Assembly: GCA_029259715.1 (NCBI GenBank)
Contig: JAJDEP010000003.1
Location: 551,370 to 615,369 of the forward strand
Length of the DNA: 64,000 nt
Source of the DNA: Planctomycetota bacterium
Lineage (GTDB): Bacteria; Planctomycetota; B15-G4
Direction of reading: 5' to 3'
Numbering within the stretch: position 1 is the first letter of the stretch; each line of letters starts with the position of its first letter. Under the pieces are notes generated by a model. The model was given only the letters and a program-made list of their open reading frames with translations, was not told the origin of the DNA and made no database searches. Made by a program: the position numbers and the translations under genes. Below, piece after piece: positions 9,514 to 18,600 of this stretch.

Positions 9514-10458
9514 CTAGCGCACGAAAACGAGGTACACGACTCCCGCCAGCAGCCCCCACCTGAGCGTGTCGTAGACCGGCCGAATCCAGCGCTTGAGCCG
9601 CAGGGTGTAGGCCTCGAGGCCCGCCACCGCCGCGAAGAGGCGGTTGAGGCCCCCGACCCGCTCCGTGGGCACGTTGCGCCCGGACCCCGCCTTCACCAGG
9701 TGACGGATGACGAAGCGGTTGATGGCCTGGGGGATCGCGCCGCGCAGGGGCCGGGTCACGTCGCAGAAGAGGATGATGCGCTCGGTGTCGGTGTCGTTGC
9801 GCGCCGAGTGGATGTAGGTCTCGTCGAAGACCACATCCTGCCCGTCGCGCCATGAGTAGGTCTGGTCGTCGATGCGGATCCGGCACGCATCGTCGTTGGG
9901 CGTGTCGATGCCGAGGTGGTAGCGCAGCGACCCGGCGAAGGGATCGCGGTGGGGTTTGAGTTCGCCGCCTGGCGGCAGCATGGTGAACATGGCCGCGTTG
10001 ACGCTCGGCGTGCGAGCCAGCAGCTCGACGGTGCGCGGGCACAGCGCCTTGGCCGAAGGCAGCGGCTCGCCGTACCAGTGCAGGTAGAAGCGCGTCCAGC
10101 CGGACTTGAAGAAGCTGTCGAAGCCGAGGTCGTTGCGGCCGTCGGCGCGGGCGATGGCGCCTTGCTGCTTCAAGGCGAGGGCCTCCGCGCGGATGACCTC
10201 CCAGTTGTCGCGCAGGACGGAGAGTTCATCGAGGGCGGGAACGTCACGGATGTCGAGCACCGGCGTGCGCGGGACGGCGGAGACCAGCGACACGAAGGCG
10301 GTGTAGGGCGCCGTGAGCGTGTCGTGGCCGAGCACCTGGCGCATCAGCCGGTGGCGCACCCTGCCGCGGAAGTGCAACCACAGCGTCGAGCCCAGGAACA
10401 CGACGAGGATCCACAGGCGCGGCGTCATCGCCGTGGAGAGCACGGACGGCAGGGTCAT
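9514..10458 (-). CDS. lpxO: LpxO-like lipid A 2-hydroxylase (Fe(II)/2-oxoglutarate dioxygenase)
   Basis: A 314-residue protein of the aspartyl/asparaginyl beta-hydroxylase superfamily. It resembles gammaproteobacterial LpxO along its length as I remember that sequence: an N-terminal membrane anchor (residues about 12-28), APYTAFVSLVSAVP, FFKSGWTRFYLHWYGEPLPSA, HRDPFAGSLRYHLG, SWRDGQDVVFDETYIHSA and a C-terminal hydrophobic helix. Iron ligands are His170, Asp172 and His217; the Arg of CDVTRPL region probably binds 2-oxoglutarate. LpxO hydroxylates the secondary acyl chain of lipid A on the cytoplasmic face of the inner membrane. It diverges by 59 bp from a secreted-protein gene. Substrate is inferred from similarity. 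Confidence 0.85.
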   Translation of the reverse strand: MTLPSVLSTAMTPRLWILVVFLGSTLWLHFRGRVRHRLMRQVLGHDTLTAPYTAFVSLVSAVPRTPVLDIRDVPALDELSVLRDNWEVIRAEALALKQQGAIARADGRNDLGFDSFFKSGWTRFYLHWYGEPLPSAKALCPRTVELLARTPSVNAAMFTMLPPGGELKPHRDPFAGSLRYHLGIDTPNDDACRIRIDDQTYSWRDGQDVVFDETYIHSARNDTDTERIILFCDVTRPLRGAIPQAINRFVIRHLVKAGSGRNVPTERVGGLNRLFAAVAGLEAYTLRLKRWIRPVYDTLRWGLLAGVVYLVFVR

Positions 10459-10464
10459 GAACTC

Positions 10465-10470
10465 AGGTTA
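10465..10470 (-). promoter_or_regulatory. Putative leaderless -10 box of lpxO
   Basis: On the minus strand TAACCT ends 6 nt before the lpxO ATG with no Shine-Dalgarno between, matching the TANNNT spacing seen in leaderless promoters. No convincing -35 element was found. Confidence 0.4.
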
Positions 10471-10517
10471 GCCAGGGCCGTGATACAAAGGCTTCCGATT
10501 TCAAAGGGGGTCCATCC

Positions 10518-11762
10518 ATGTCTGCTCATGCACCGCGTTTCGTCGTGTCCTGCCTCGTCCTGGTCGCCTCGCTGCTGTGCACCGTCGCAGCGGCGCAACA
10601 GGATGCCGTCTCGAGCACGAGCATCAAGCGGGTCGTCGGCAAGAACACGACCTACACCTTGCCCCTGCCCTTCGACCTGGATTGCCCCCACCACGTCACG
10701 GCCTCGTCGACCGACACGAACATCTTCGATGTCGAGTACTCCGACTCCTTCACCAAGAAGCCGAAGGTCAAGCTCATCCCGAACAACCCGGGCACCGCCA
10801 CGCTCACCTTCTCGCTCTTGGGCAAGGACCAGTACCTGGGCCAGCCGGGGTCCTGTACGGGCGTCTTCGCCGATACCGTGGACGTGCGCATCCTGCCGGA
10901 CGACAAGGACATGACCCGGGAGGCGCGCAACATCACCCGGCCGATCTACGCGGACTTGCGCCAGTCCATGCGACAGCGCGAGAAGGACTTCCGCCTCAAC
11001 ATCGGATCGCTCGTACACGACTACAAGAAGGGCAACAACTCCCTGAGCCTGACGCTGAGCGAGATGAACGTCGAGTACTTCGACGCGCAGATCGGCAACG
11101 TGCTCGAAGTCCGCGACGAGCTCGGCGACGCCTCGAACCAGATCTCCAACGAGCTCATCGGGCGGGGCTTCGATCCGGGCTTCATCGGCGACCACAGCAC
11201 GCAGGGGACGTGGGGCGTCTGGGATCGCTTCGTGGGCGAGGTGAGCAAGTACCAGGAGAAGTCTGCAGGCAGGGTGGACAAGCTCATCTGGAAGGGCTGG
11301 GACGCCGTGGCCAAGGCCGTCGAAGACCCCGCCGAGGTGCCCGAGTACAGCCTGGTGCGGGTGAACTACGACCTGGTCTCCGCCTTCAACATCGTGCCCC
11401 CCCATGCGGGCGACTGGTCCAGCGCCCGGGCTCGCCTGCCGGCGACCGTCTACTACGCCATCGGGTATGCCCTGGAGTGCGATCCGAATTCCGGCGCGAT
11501 GGTCGCCATCGGTTACTCCTACCCCGGAGCCAACATCCACGGCGAATTCCACATCGATGGCGGGCAGCACGACTACGACACGACGGCGGACGGCAACGGC
11601 ATCTGGACAGCGACCGTGGGCAACTTCGGCAGCTACGGCCATGGCGGCGACGACGGCGCCGACGGACCGGTGGTCGTCCTGCCGAGCGGTCTCGGCCGCT
11701 ACGACGCCTTCGACGCTGCCGACAGCTTCCCCGGGTCGTCGCTGTTCCTCACGATTCCCTGA
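10518..11762 (+). CDS. Secreted protein of unknown function
   Basis: A 414-residue protein with a clear signal peptide (FVVSCLVLVASLLCTVAAAQ, cleavage probably after AAA/AQ). Residues about 25-130 look like a beta-sandwich similar in style to Ig-like domains; residues about 135-260 are helical and charged; the C-terminal third is Gly/Asp-rich with GGDDGADGP, ending in a hydrophobic strand. There is no catalytic motif I recognise. AGGGGG about 8 nt before the ATG gives a good ribosome binding site. It diverges from lpxO and is followed by a small SRPBCC gene with its own likely promoter. Confidence 0.75.
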   Translation: MSAHAPRFVVSCLVLVASLLCTVAAAQQDAVSSTSIKRVVGKNTTYTLPLPFDLDCPHHVTASSTDTNIFDVEYSDSFTKKPKVKLIPNNPGTATLTFSLLGKDQYLGQPGSCTGVFADTVDVRILPDDKDMTREARNITRPIYADLRQSMRQREKDFRLNIGSLVHDYKKGNNSLSLTLSEMNVEYFDAQIGNVLEVRDELGDASNQISNELIGRGFDPGFIGDHSTQGTWGVWDRFVGEVSKYQEKSAGRVDKLIWKGWDAVAKAVEDPAEVPEYSLVRVNYDLVSAFNIVPPHAGDWSSARARLPATVYYAIGYALECDPNSGAMVAIGYSYPGANIHGEFHIDGGQHDYDTTADGNGIWTATVGNFGSYGHGGDDGADGPVVVLPSGLGRYDAFDAADSFPGSSLFLTIP

Positions 11763-11823
11763 AGCCGTCGCGTCCGCCACGCCAGCGCCGTCCTGCGAGA
11801 TCCGGGCCGGCGCCGAGGGTGGA

Positions 11824-11829
11824 TAGAAT
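11824..11829 (+). promoter_or_regulatory. Putative leaderless -10 box of the SRPBCC gene
   Basis: TAGAAT lies 7 nt before the GTG at 11837 and no Shine-Dalgarno is present, so transcription and translation may start together. It also helps choose 11837 over the in-frame GTG at 11819. Confidence 0.45.
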
Positions 11830-11836
11830 CGACAGC

Positions 11837-12298
11837 GTGAAGGGCGCCGTCATCAGCCTCGAACGCACGCGTATCCTCGACGCACCGCCCGAGCGGGTCT
11901 GGAGTTGGATGTGCGACGCGCAGCGACTGCCCCTGTTCCGACTCAATGTCTTCCATGCCGACGCCAGGTGTGATGACGACAGCCTGGGCGTGGGCAGCCG
12001 CGTGGAGATCGTTCACCGCCTGGGCCTGGCTCGCGAGACGCGCATCGCTCGCATCACCACGCTGCAACCCTTCGAGATCGCCTGGAGCGAGCTGAAGAGC
12101 GAGGGCGACGATTGGTTTCCCCACTCCCAGCGCTTCATTCTGAGGCCGGACGCCGCGGGCGGTTGCGAGGTCGTCAACACGCTGCGTGGCAAGTTCCACG
12201 TGGCGGGTGCCCGCTGGTGGTTGCTTCCCCCGTACCGCTTGCTGGCGCCCTCCATCCTCGACGCCGAGAATCGCGGCATCGCGCGCGCGGTCGGGTAG
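11837..12298 (+). CDS. SRPBCC (START/polyketide cyclase-like) protein
   Basis: A 153-residue single-domain protein. The opening ISLERTRILDAPPERVWSWMCD is the classic first strand and helix of the SRPBCC lipid/ligand-binding fold, followed by alternating strands (VGSRVEIVHRLG, RIARITTLQPFEIAW, GCEVVNTLRGKF) and a final long helix with Pro and Ala. Such proteins bind hydrophobic ligands or act as cyclases/dehydratases; nothing here names the ligand. GTG at 11837 is preferred because of the TAGAAT box just upstream. It converges on a hydrolase gene only 7 bp away. Confidence 0.75.
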   Translation: MKGAVISLERTRILDAPPERVWSWMCDAQRLPLFRLNVFHADARCDDDSLGVGSRVEIVHRLGLARETRIARITTLQPFEIAWSELKSEGDDWFPHSQRFILRPDAAGGCEVVNTLRGKFHVAGARWWLLPPYRLLAPSILDAENRGIARAVG

Positions 12299-12305
12299 GC
12301 ACCGC

Positions 12306-13148
12306 TCAGCTGCCGTGGTCGCCGGAGGGCACGGGCAGATACCCGGCATTGCGCTTCGTGATCGTCCGGAACGACTCGTTGCCGGCCAGCCACAGCCCGG
12401 CGAGGTAGCCGATGAGCGAGCCGTGCATGGCGGTGTGGGCGGCGACGCCGCTGTCCTCGGTGGGGATCTCCCAGCTCTGATACAGCGGCGCGGCGTCGGG
12501 ATCCTGCTCGGTGCGGTGCGCCTCGGGCGCGCCCTCCAGCCAGTCGGGGCCGAGCAGGCCGGGCAGCCGCTCGGCGATGGAGTCCTGCACCGTGTCGTTG
12601 GGCGACGACAGGTTCAGGATGCTGCCGAAGCGGCCGGCGTCGAGGCGATACGGAAAGGGCCCGCGGAAACCGGCGCGCGCGACGAAATGCGGGCAGGCCA
12701 TGAAAACCGCCTGCTCGATCCACACCTCCCGCGAGAGGCTGCGTTGGGCGCTGGCCGCCTTCACCACGTTGCAACCGTGGCTGTGGGCCAGAATGCGGAT
12801 GGGCTCGCCGGGCGAGAGCGCCGCGATCGTGTTGAGGTAGTGCGCCAGCTCCTTGGCCGCGCCGCGCCGGAACGAGCCCTGGTTCATGCCGGTCCACAGG
12901 AAGCGTCCGGCGTGGGCGGCCCCGTTGCGCGGGTTGGCGAAGGCCTCGAGCTCGGACACGTCCGTGCCCCCCACGCACCAGACGTCGTCGGCGCCGCCGG
13001 CCTCGACCAGCCCCTTGCGCACGCCCCAGAGGAAGCCGCCCGGGTCGTAGGAGTTCCACCACCAGTCCGCTGCGCTCGCGGCGGAGGTGGTCATCGTCCC
13101 GTGGATCACGATGGTGGCCACACTGTGCTCCAGGTTCCTTCCCGCCAC
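12306..13148 (-). CDS. Alpha/beta-fold hydrolase-like protein
   Basis: A protein of up to 280 residues. VATIVIHGTMTT is the first strand and oxyanion loop (HGT) and ILAHSHGCNVV carries the nucleophile elbow (Ser of AHSHG). A later FMACPHFV and LNLSSPNDTV fit the middle of the fold, and HTAMHGS may supply the catalytic His. There is no signal peptide, so it is probably cytoplasmic. The open frame starts at a GTG overlapping the upstream gene by 43 bp; a GTG at 13121, right before the first strand, gives a 16-bp overlap and may be the true start. Coupling to the upstream secreted hydrolase suggests a shared role. Substrate unknown. Confidence 0.75.
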   Translation of the reverse strand: MAGRNLEHSVATIVIHGTMTTSAASAADWWWNSYDPGGFLWGVRKGLVEAGGADDVWCVGGTDVSELEAFANPRNGAAHAGRFLWTGMNQGSFRRGAAKELAHYLNTIAALSPGEPIRILAHSHGCNVVKAASAQRSLSREVWIEQAVFMACPHFVARAGFRGPFPYRLDAGRFGSILNLSSPNDTVQDSIAERLPGLLGPDWLEGAPEAHRTEQDPDAAPLYQSWEIPTEDSGVAAHTAMHGSLIGYLAGLWLAGNESFRTITKRNAGYLPVPSGDHGS

Positions 13149-14908
13149 GCTTCGAGCCGGCCCTCCCCATCGATCCGGTTCGGCACGCCGAGACCGAACA
13201 GCAGGCGACGAACGGCCCGACGGCGCGCCACCTCGGTGGACAGCCTCGTCGGCCCGGGGTGCTCAGCGTGGAACTCCTCTGTCTCGGCCCTGAGCGCCAG
13301 ACCCACCAGGTACGCGGCCAGTGCGGCCGGCTGATCGATGCGAACTCCATGACGCTCGAAGTCGACGGCGAAAACCGTCTCGCCATCGACGACCTGCTTC
13401 ACCTGTGAACTCAGGCCTGACATCGTCATGCCCACGGACAGGCCGGAACCGAACACGTGGTCCATGGCCTCGGTCAGTGCGGGCAGCGCGGCCGGGTCCG
13501 TGCGCGACAGGAGCGTCGCGAGCGCCGCGATGCCGTTGGAATCGAATCCTCCGTCGGGGTCATCGAGGTCGAGGAGAGCCTGTGCGGCCACCAGGTCGAG
13601 GCCCTCGAAGCGGCTTGCCGGTACGCGCAGCAGCCAGGGCGCAATTCGCTCGGCGCGTTCGAAGCCTTGCGCCTCGAGCGCCAGGGCGGCGGCCACGGCC
13701 GGCGACAACGTGGCCCGTGTCGCCAGCAACTCGCCCAGCCCTGCGTGCGACGGCGAGTCCGAATCCGCCAGGGACGTCCGCGCGACTCCGTCCACGGCCA
13801 GCGCCTGATCCAATCGTGCACTCGTCACGATCGGTTCTTGGTCAGCCCGCGCGTAGAGGTCACGTTCACCGGGCAACAGCGCGTGTCCGGCCAGTGCGAG
13901 ACTCTCGTGCCCACGCTCGAAGACGGCCCAGGTCGCCGCAGGTCGCGTGCCGGCCGCCTGCAACAGGGCGCGCTCCTCGGCCGGCAGCAGGGCGTCGACC
14001 TCCGGCACCACCACATGCAACGGTCCGCCGAAGTCCTCGATGGCGGACACCAGATCCGCGTCGGTCACGGAGCTCAGGAAGGGCAGGGCCAGACGCTCCG
14101 TCCAGGGTCGATCGGTCCAGCGGGCGAAGTGCCCCACCACCGTCTCGCCCCGCACCGGCGCGACCAGGACGACGCCCCCCGGCCGGGCGCCGCCCTCCAG
14201 CAGGGTCGCCACGGCCACGGTGCCCAGGGACGTGCCGCGCAGGACGATGCGGTGCGATTCGCCATTCACCCGCTCCAACGCCGCGTCCCAGATGGCCCGG
14301 GTGTCCTGCGCCAGGAGAGCGGGTGTGCGCTCACCGGTCGAGGCGCCGATGCCGCCGTAGTCGACGATCAGCGTCGAGAATCCGAGGTCGGCCAGCTCGT
14401 CGACGAGGCTCCACGACAGCGGCAACTCACGGCCCTCGAGTTCGTCGGCCAGGTCGACGCCGAACGCCGTGAAGCCGACGCGGCGTCGGAACGGTGCGGC
14501 GGGCCAGCCGAGCTCCGCGTGCACGAAGAGGGTGTGCGGCTCCTGGGCGTGCATCGACATGCCGAAACCGCCGACCTGGGTGCGGGCCCCGTCGCCCTGA
14601 CCCGCCGAGGAGGCCGAGGCGGAGCCCGGTGGCCTGAGGCGCAGGTCATGCCGGCACCCGAGCGTGGCCGATTCGGCGGCCCCCGGCAGCACCACCACCA
14701 GGGGCGCGCCATCCCCCGCGGGGACGAATGCGCCGACGAGCGTGCGGTCGTCCGCGACGACGATCTCGACGCGCTCCGCACCGGGCGGGTAGTCGATCAG
14801 ATCGAGGTCGCCCCAGCCCGCGGCGGGAAGGGCGGGCGGTGTCCAGCATCCGAGACACACGCACGACAGAAACGCGAGCACCGCCCGAGCGGTCGACATC
14901 GAGCCCAT
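13106..14908 (-). CDS. Exported alpha/beta hydrolase with C-terminal helical domain
   Basis: A 600-residue protein with an N-terminal signal sequence (VLAFLSCVCLGC, possibly a lipoprotein signal though the lipobox is imperfect). Residues about 40-330 are an alpha/beta hydrolase: LVVVLPGAAES, FSTLIVDYGGIGASTG, nucleophile in VLRGTSLGTVAVATLL, an acidic residue in VVVPEVDALLP and His in ERGHESLALAG. The remaining 250 residues are helical and rich in Ala/Leu and contain a possible hydrophobic segment near GLSVGMTMSG; I do not recognise that part. GGGAGGA lies just upstream of the ATG. It overlaps the next hydrolase gene, so the two are likely translated together. An esterase or peptidase-like activity is inference. 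Confidence 0.8.
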   Translation of the reverse strand: MGSMSTARAVLAFLSCVCLGCWTPPALPAAGWGDLDLIDYPPGAERVEIVVADDRTLVGAFVPAGDGAPLVVVLPGAAESATLGCRHDLRLRPPGSASASSAGQGDGARTQVGGFGMSMHAQEPHTLFVHAELGWPAAPFRRRVGFTAFGVDLADELEGRELPLSWSLVDELADLGFSTLIVDYGGIGASTGERTPALLAQDTRAIWDAALERVNGESHRIVLRGTSLGTVAVATLLEGGARPGGVVLVAPVRGETVVGHFARWTDRPWTERLALPFLSSVTDADLVSAIEDFGGPLHVVVPEVDALLPAEERALLQAAGTRPAATWAVFERGHESLALAGHALLPGERDLYARADQEPIVTSARLDQALAVDGVARTSLADSDSPSHAGLGELLATRATLSPAVAAALALEAQGFERAERIAPWLLRVPASRFEGLDLVAAQALLDLDDPDGGFDSNGIAALATLLSRTDPAALPALTEAMDHVFGSGLSVGMTMSGLSSQVKQVVDGETVFAVDFERHGVRIDQPAALAAYLVGLALRAETEEFHAEHPGPTRLSTEVARRRAVRRLLFGLGVPNRIDGEGRLEAWREGTWSTVWPPS

Positions 14909-15047
14909 GAGCGTCCTCCCGTCCTCGTCGTCTCCCCACCGTCGAGTTCACAGGATACCGATGCGGCCACGGTGACCCGACACTCCAGATCCAGATCCGT
15001 GACTTCAAGCCGGGGCGTGTCACCGGCCTCATCCCCGTCGGGGTTGC

Positions 15048-15053
15048 TAGACT
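15048..15053 (+). promoter_or_regulatory. Putative leaderless -10 box
   Basis: TAGACT lies 8 nt before the ATG of the small gene at 15062, with no Shine-Dalgarno in between. Confidence 0.4.
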
Positions 15054-15061
15054 CGTCCGCA

Positions 15062-15322
15062 ATGAGTGAGACGAGCCACCGTTGGTTGCGCACCGCGCGC
15101 CAAGTGCAACTCGAGCGCTATCGAGACGCATCGCTCGGCGCGAAGCTCCAGATCGTCTGCGATCTCAACCAGACTGCTGATGCCTTCGCGGAGGCCGGCA
15201 TCCGCCAGCGGCACCCCGACGCCACGGACCGGCAAGTGCGCCTGCACCTGGCCGCCCTCAAGCTCGACCGCGACCTGATGATCGAGGTGTACGGCTGGGA
15301 CCCGGAGGTCGAGGGGCGCTAG
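15062..15322 (+). CDS. Small conserved protein, possible partner of an ORF6N/accessory module
   Basis: An 86-residue protein with no signal peptide. The central block AEAGIRQRHPDATDRQVRLHLAALKLDRDLM is what I remember from a widespread family of small proteins of unknown function in Deltaproteobacteria and Planctomycetota that often sit beside nucleotidyltransferase- or toxin-like genes; that association is memory, not something checked here. The predicted structure is all-helical. It has its own likely promoter, and 4 bp later a decayed ORF6N-domain gene begins, so the pair may be the remnant of a small mobile or toxin-antitoxin-like module. Confidence 0.6.
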   Translation: MSETSHRWLRTARQVQLERYRDASLGAKLQIVCDLNQTADAFAEAGIRQRHPDATDRQVRLHLAALKLDRDLMIEVYGWDPEVEGR

Positions 15323-15326
15323 CGGC

Positions 15327-15634
15327 ATGAACGAGCAGATCGCCGCCCTCCGAAAGGATCGCAGGCGCCAACACTCGCCTGCGTGACCTCAAGGTCCGCC
15401 CGGACGCCGTTCTGCCAACCTCTACGGCGTCACCACCAAGGCCCTGAACCAGGCCGTCACTCGCATACGAGACCAGTTTCCCAAGGAATGGCGAATCTTG
15501 AGGTCACAAACTGTGACTTCAAGATGGGGCGCTGACGGCAGCTGCTTCGCTCCTTCACCGATGCAACTCGCCGTCTGATGGACGACAGAAAGGACCGGGC
15601 ATCGCGGCGGATCGGATTCCGACCCGAGCGTTAG
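15327..15634 (+). pseudogene. Decayed ORF6N-domain gene
   Basis: Three pieces of an ORF6N-domain protein can be read in different frames. An ATG frame at 15327 stops within 20 codons. From 15417 another frame reads NLYGVTTKALNQAVTRIRDQF, then LRSQTVTSRWG, which is the diagnostic core of the ORF6N DNA-binding domain (normally YGVxTKxLNQAVKRN...RFP...LRSQ.VTS.WGG). That frame stops at 15576-15578. A third frame from 15542 ends in RRLMDDRKDRASRRIGFRPER, matching the usual IGF-containing C-terminus of these proteins. The central part, normally over 60 residues, is missing. The gene is therefore broken by frameshifts and at least one internal deletion. ORF6N proteins are typical of phages and accessory islands. 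Confidence 0.8.
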
Positions 15635-15680
15635 GCCGCGGACTCCAGACCGCGGGCTACAGGGCGCCCCCTCCCGTCGC

Positions 15681-15686
15681 TACACT
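15681..15686 (+). promoter_or_regulatory. Putative leaderless -10 box of ileS
   Basis: TACACT ends 7 nt before the ileS ATG and nothing resembling a Shine-Dalgarno lies in the gap, so the ileS transcript may be leaderless. Confidence 0.45.
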
Positions 15687-15693
15687 CCGCCCC

Positions 15694-18600
15694 ATGTTCG
15701 AGCCCGTCGACACCTCCCCCGACTTCGTGAAACTCGAGCACAAGGTGCTCGGCTTCTGGGAGTCCACAAACGCCTTCGACAAGCTGCGCGCCATCAACGC
15801 CGGCAAGCCGCCCTGGTCGTTCCTCGACGGGCCCATCACGGCCAACAACCCCATGGGTGTGCACCATGCCTGGGGGCGCACTTACAAGGACGCCTTCCAC
15901 CGCTACTTCGCCATGAACCGGCGCGAGCTGCGCTACCAGAACGGCTTCGACTGCCAGGGGCTGTGGGTGGAGGTCGAGGTGCAGAAGGAGCTGGGGCTCG
16001 ACAGCAAGCGCGAGATCGAAGCCCAGGGGCTCGAGAAGTTCACCGAGACCTGCAAGGCCCGCGTCGAGAAGTACTCCCGCATCCAGTCCGAGCAGTCGCA
16101 ACGCCTCGGCTACTGGATGGACTGGTCCGACAGCTACTACACCATGTCGGAGACCAACAACTACACCATCTGGCGCTTCCTCAAGGCCTGCCACGAGCGC
16201 GGCTTCATCTACAAGGGCACCGACGTCATGCCCTGGTCGGGCAAGTCGGGCAGCGCCTACAGCGACATGGAGGTGAAGGAGGGGCGCAAGCTCACGACGC
16301 ACACGTCGGTCTTCGTGCGCTTCCCCATCCGCGGCCGCGACAACGAGTTCCTGCTCGTGTGGACCACGACGCCGTGGACGCTCACGGGCAACGTCGGCGT
16401 CGCGGTGAACGGCGAGCTCGACTACGCGAAGGTGCGTGCGGAAAAGGACGGCGCGCTCTACTACGTCGCGCAAGCCAACCTCGAGCACCAGCGCCTCGCC
16501 AAGGAGTTCAAGGAGGGCTTTCCCCCCTTCGGTCCTTGGCCCAAGGGGCTCGGCAAGCTCAAGACCATCGCCCAGATGTTCAAGGAGCAGGGCGGCTGCA
16601 CCGTCGAGGGCACGGTGAAGGGCAGCGCACTCGTCGGCCTGTCCTACGACGGCCCCTTCGACGAGTTGCCCGTGCAGGCCATGACCGGCGGCCTGGCCGA
16701 CCCGCCCTACCTGATCCCCGAGGACCAGCGCGGCTGGAAGGCGGCCAAGGACGCCCACGTCGTCATCGACCCCGGCAAGGACAACCGCGGCGAGGCCTAC
16801 GTGCAGGCCGGCGAGGGCACGGGGCTCGTGCACACCGCGCCCGGTAGCGGCGACGTCGACCACGGCTGGGGCCAGGCAAACCAGCTCGTGTCCATCTCGC
16901 CCCTCGACGGCCGCGGCAACTTCATCGCGGGCTTCGGCCCCTTCGAGGGCATGAACCCCAACGACGGCGAGACCGTCGAAGCCCTGCTCTCGTCGCTGCG
17001 CGACAAGGGCCTGCTCTTCGCCGCCGAGGAATACCCGCACATCTATCCCCACTGCTGGCGCACGGGCGACCCGCTGGTCTACCGCCTCGTGGACGAGTGG
17101 TTCATCGGCATGGACTGGCGCGACGAGATCATGAAGACCGTCGACCAGGTGCGCTGGCTGCCCGCCTCCATGAAGGGCGCCGAGCGTGAGCGCGACTGGC
17201 TCACCACCATGCGCGACTGGATGATCAGCAAGAAGCGCTACTGGGGCCTCGCGCTGCCCATCTGGGAGTGCAAGGCCTGCGGCTGGTTCGACGTCATCGG
17301 CAGCCGCGACGAGTTGGGCGAGCGGGCGAGCGCGGGCTTCGAAGAGTTCGACGCCGCGGGCCACACGCCCCACCGCCCCTACGTCGACGACATCACCATC
17401 CCCTGCGGGCGATGTTCCGGCCAGGCGCGACGTATCGCCGACGTGGGCAACCCCTGGCTCGACGCGGGCATCGTGGCCTACTCCACGGTTCGCTATGACA
17501 CTGATCGCTCCTACTGGGACAAGTGGGTCCCCGCCGACCTGATCACCGAGTCGTTCCCGGGGCAGTTCCGCAACTGGTTCTACGCCCTGCTCTCCATGAG
17601 CACGATGATGGAGCTGGCGCGGGAGGACGAGGCAGCAGCCGCCGGCGAGGCCTTCGAACGTCGCCCGCCCTTCAAGAACCTGCTGGGCCACGCGCTGGTG
17701 CTCAACGAGCACCGCGTCGCCATGCACAAGTCCGACGGCACGGCCATCTGGTTCGAGGAGGCGGCCGACCAGATCGGCGTCGACACCATGCGCTGGATGT
17801 ACTGCGCCCAGACGCCCGGCGTCGACCTGCCCTTCGGTCTGCGCCACCCCGACCAGCCCGTGGAACTCGACGTCGGCACGGGCGAGACGCTTACCCACAC
17901 CGTCGACGGCGCGCCGCTGTGCAAGGTCACGTCCGGGCCCGCCGACGAGACCCGTCGCCGGGTGCTGCTGACCCTGTGGAACAGCTACGCCTTCTTCTGC
18001 AACTACGCCCGCCTTGACGGCTTCGACCCGGGCGCGCCGCGCGTGCCGGTGGCCGAGCGCCCGGACATCGACCGCTGGATCCTGTCCGACTTGCAGCTCG
18101 TGGTGCGTGCGGCCCGCGCGTCGTTCGAGAACTACGAGATCGAGACGGTCTGCAAGCGCACCGAGCGCTTCATCGACGACCTGAGCAACTGGTACATCCG
18201 CCGCAACCGGCGTCGCTTCTGGCGCGGCGTGGGCGAGGGGCGCGCAGCCGACCGCGACAAGGCCGCCGCCCACCAGACCCTGTACGAAGTGCTCGAGACC
18301 CTCACGCGCCTGCTCGCCCCGGTGATCCCCTTCCTCACCGAAACCATGTACCAGAATCTCGTGCGGGGTTCGGCAGGCGCCACCGCGGGGGCAAACGCGG
18401 GGGCAAACGCGGGGGCAGCCACAGGCGCCGCTGCAATCGCTGACGCCCCCGAGTCCGTGCACCACACCGAGTACCCGGTGGCCGACGAGTCCCTGGTCGA
18501 CGCCGAGCTGTCCGCCGCCATGAACGCCACCATCCGCCTGGTGTCGCTGGGCCGCGCCGTGCGCAACAACGAGAAGATCGGCGTGCGCCAACCCCTCGCC

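Noticed and set aside
14999-15530. TGACTTCAAG-type sequence seen near 15000 and again near 15513 as possible insertion-site duplication
   Set aside because: The match is about 10 bp plus a GC-rich tail, and the second copy is explained by the ORF6N coding core (VTSRWG), so chance is likely.
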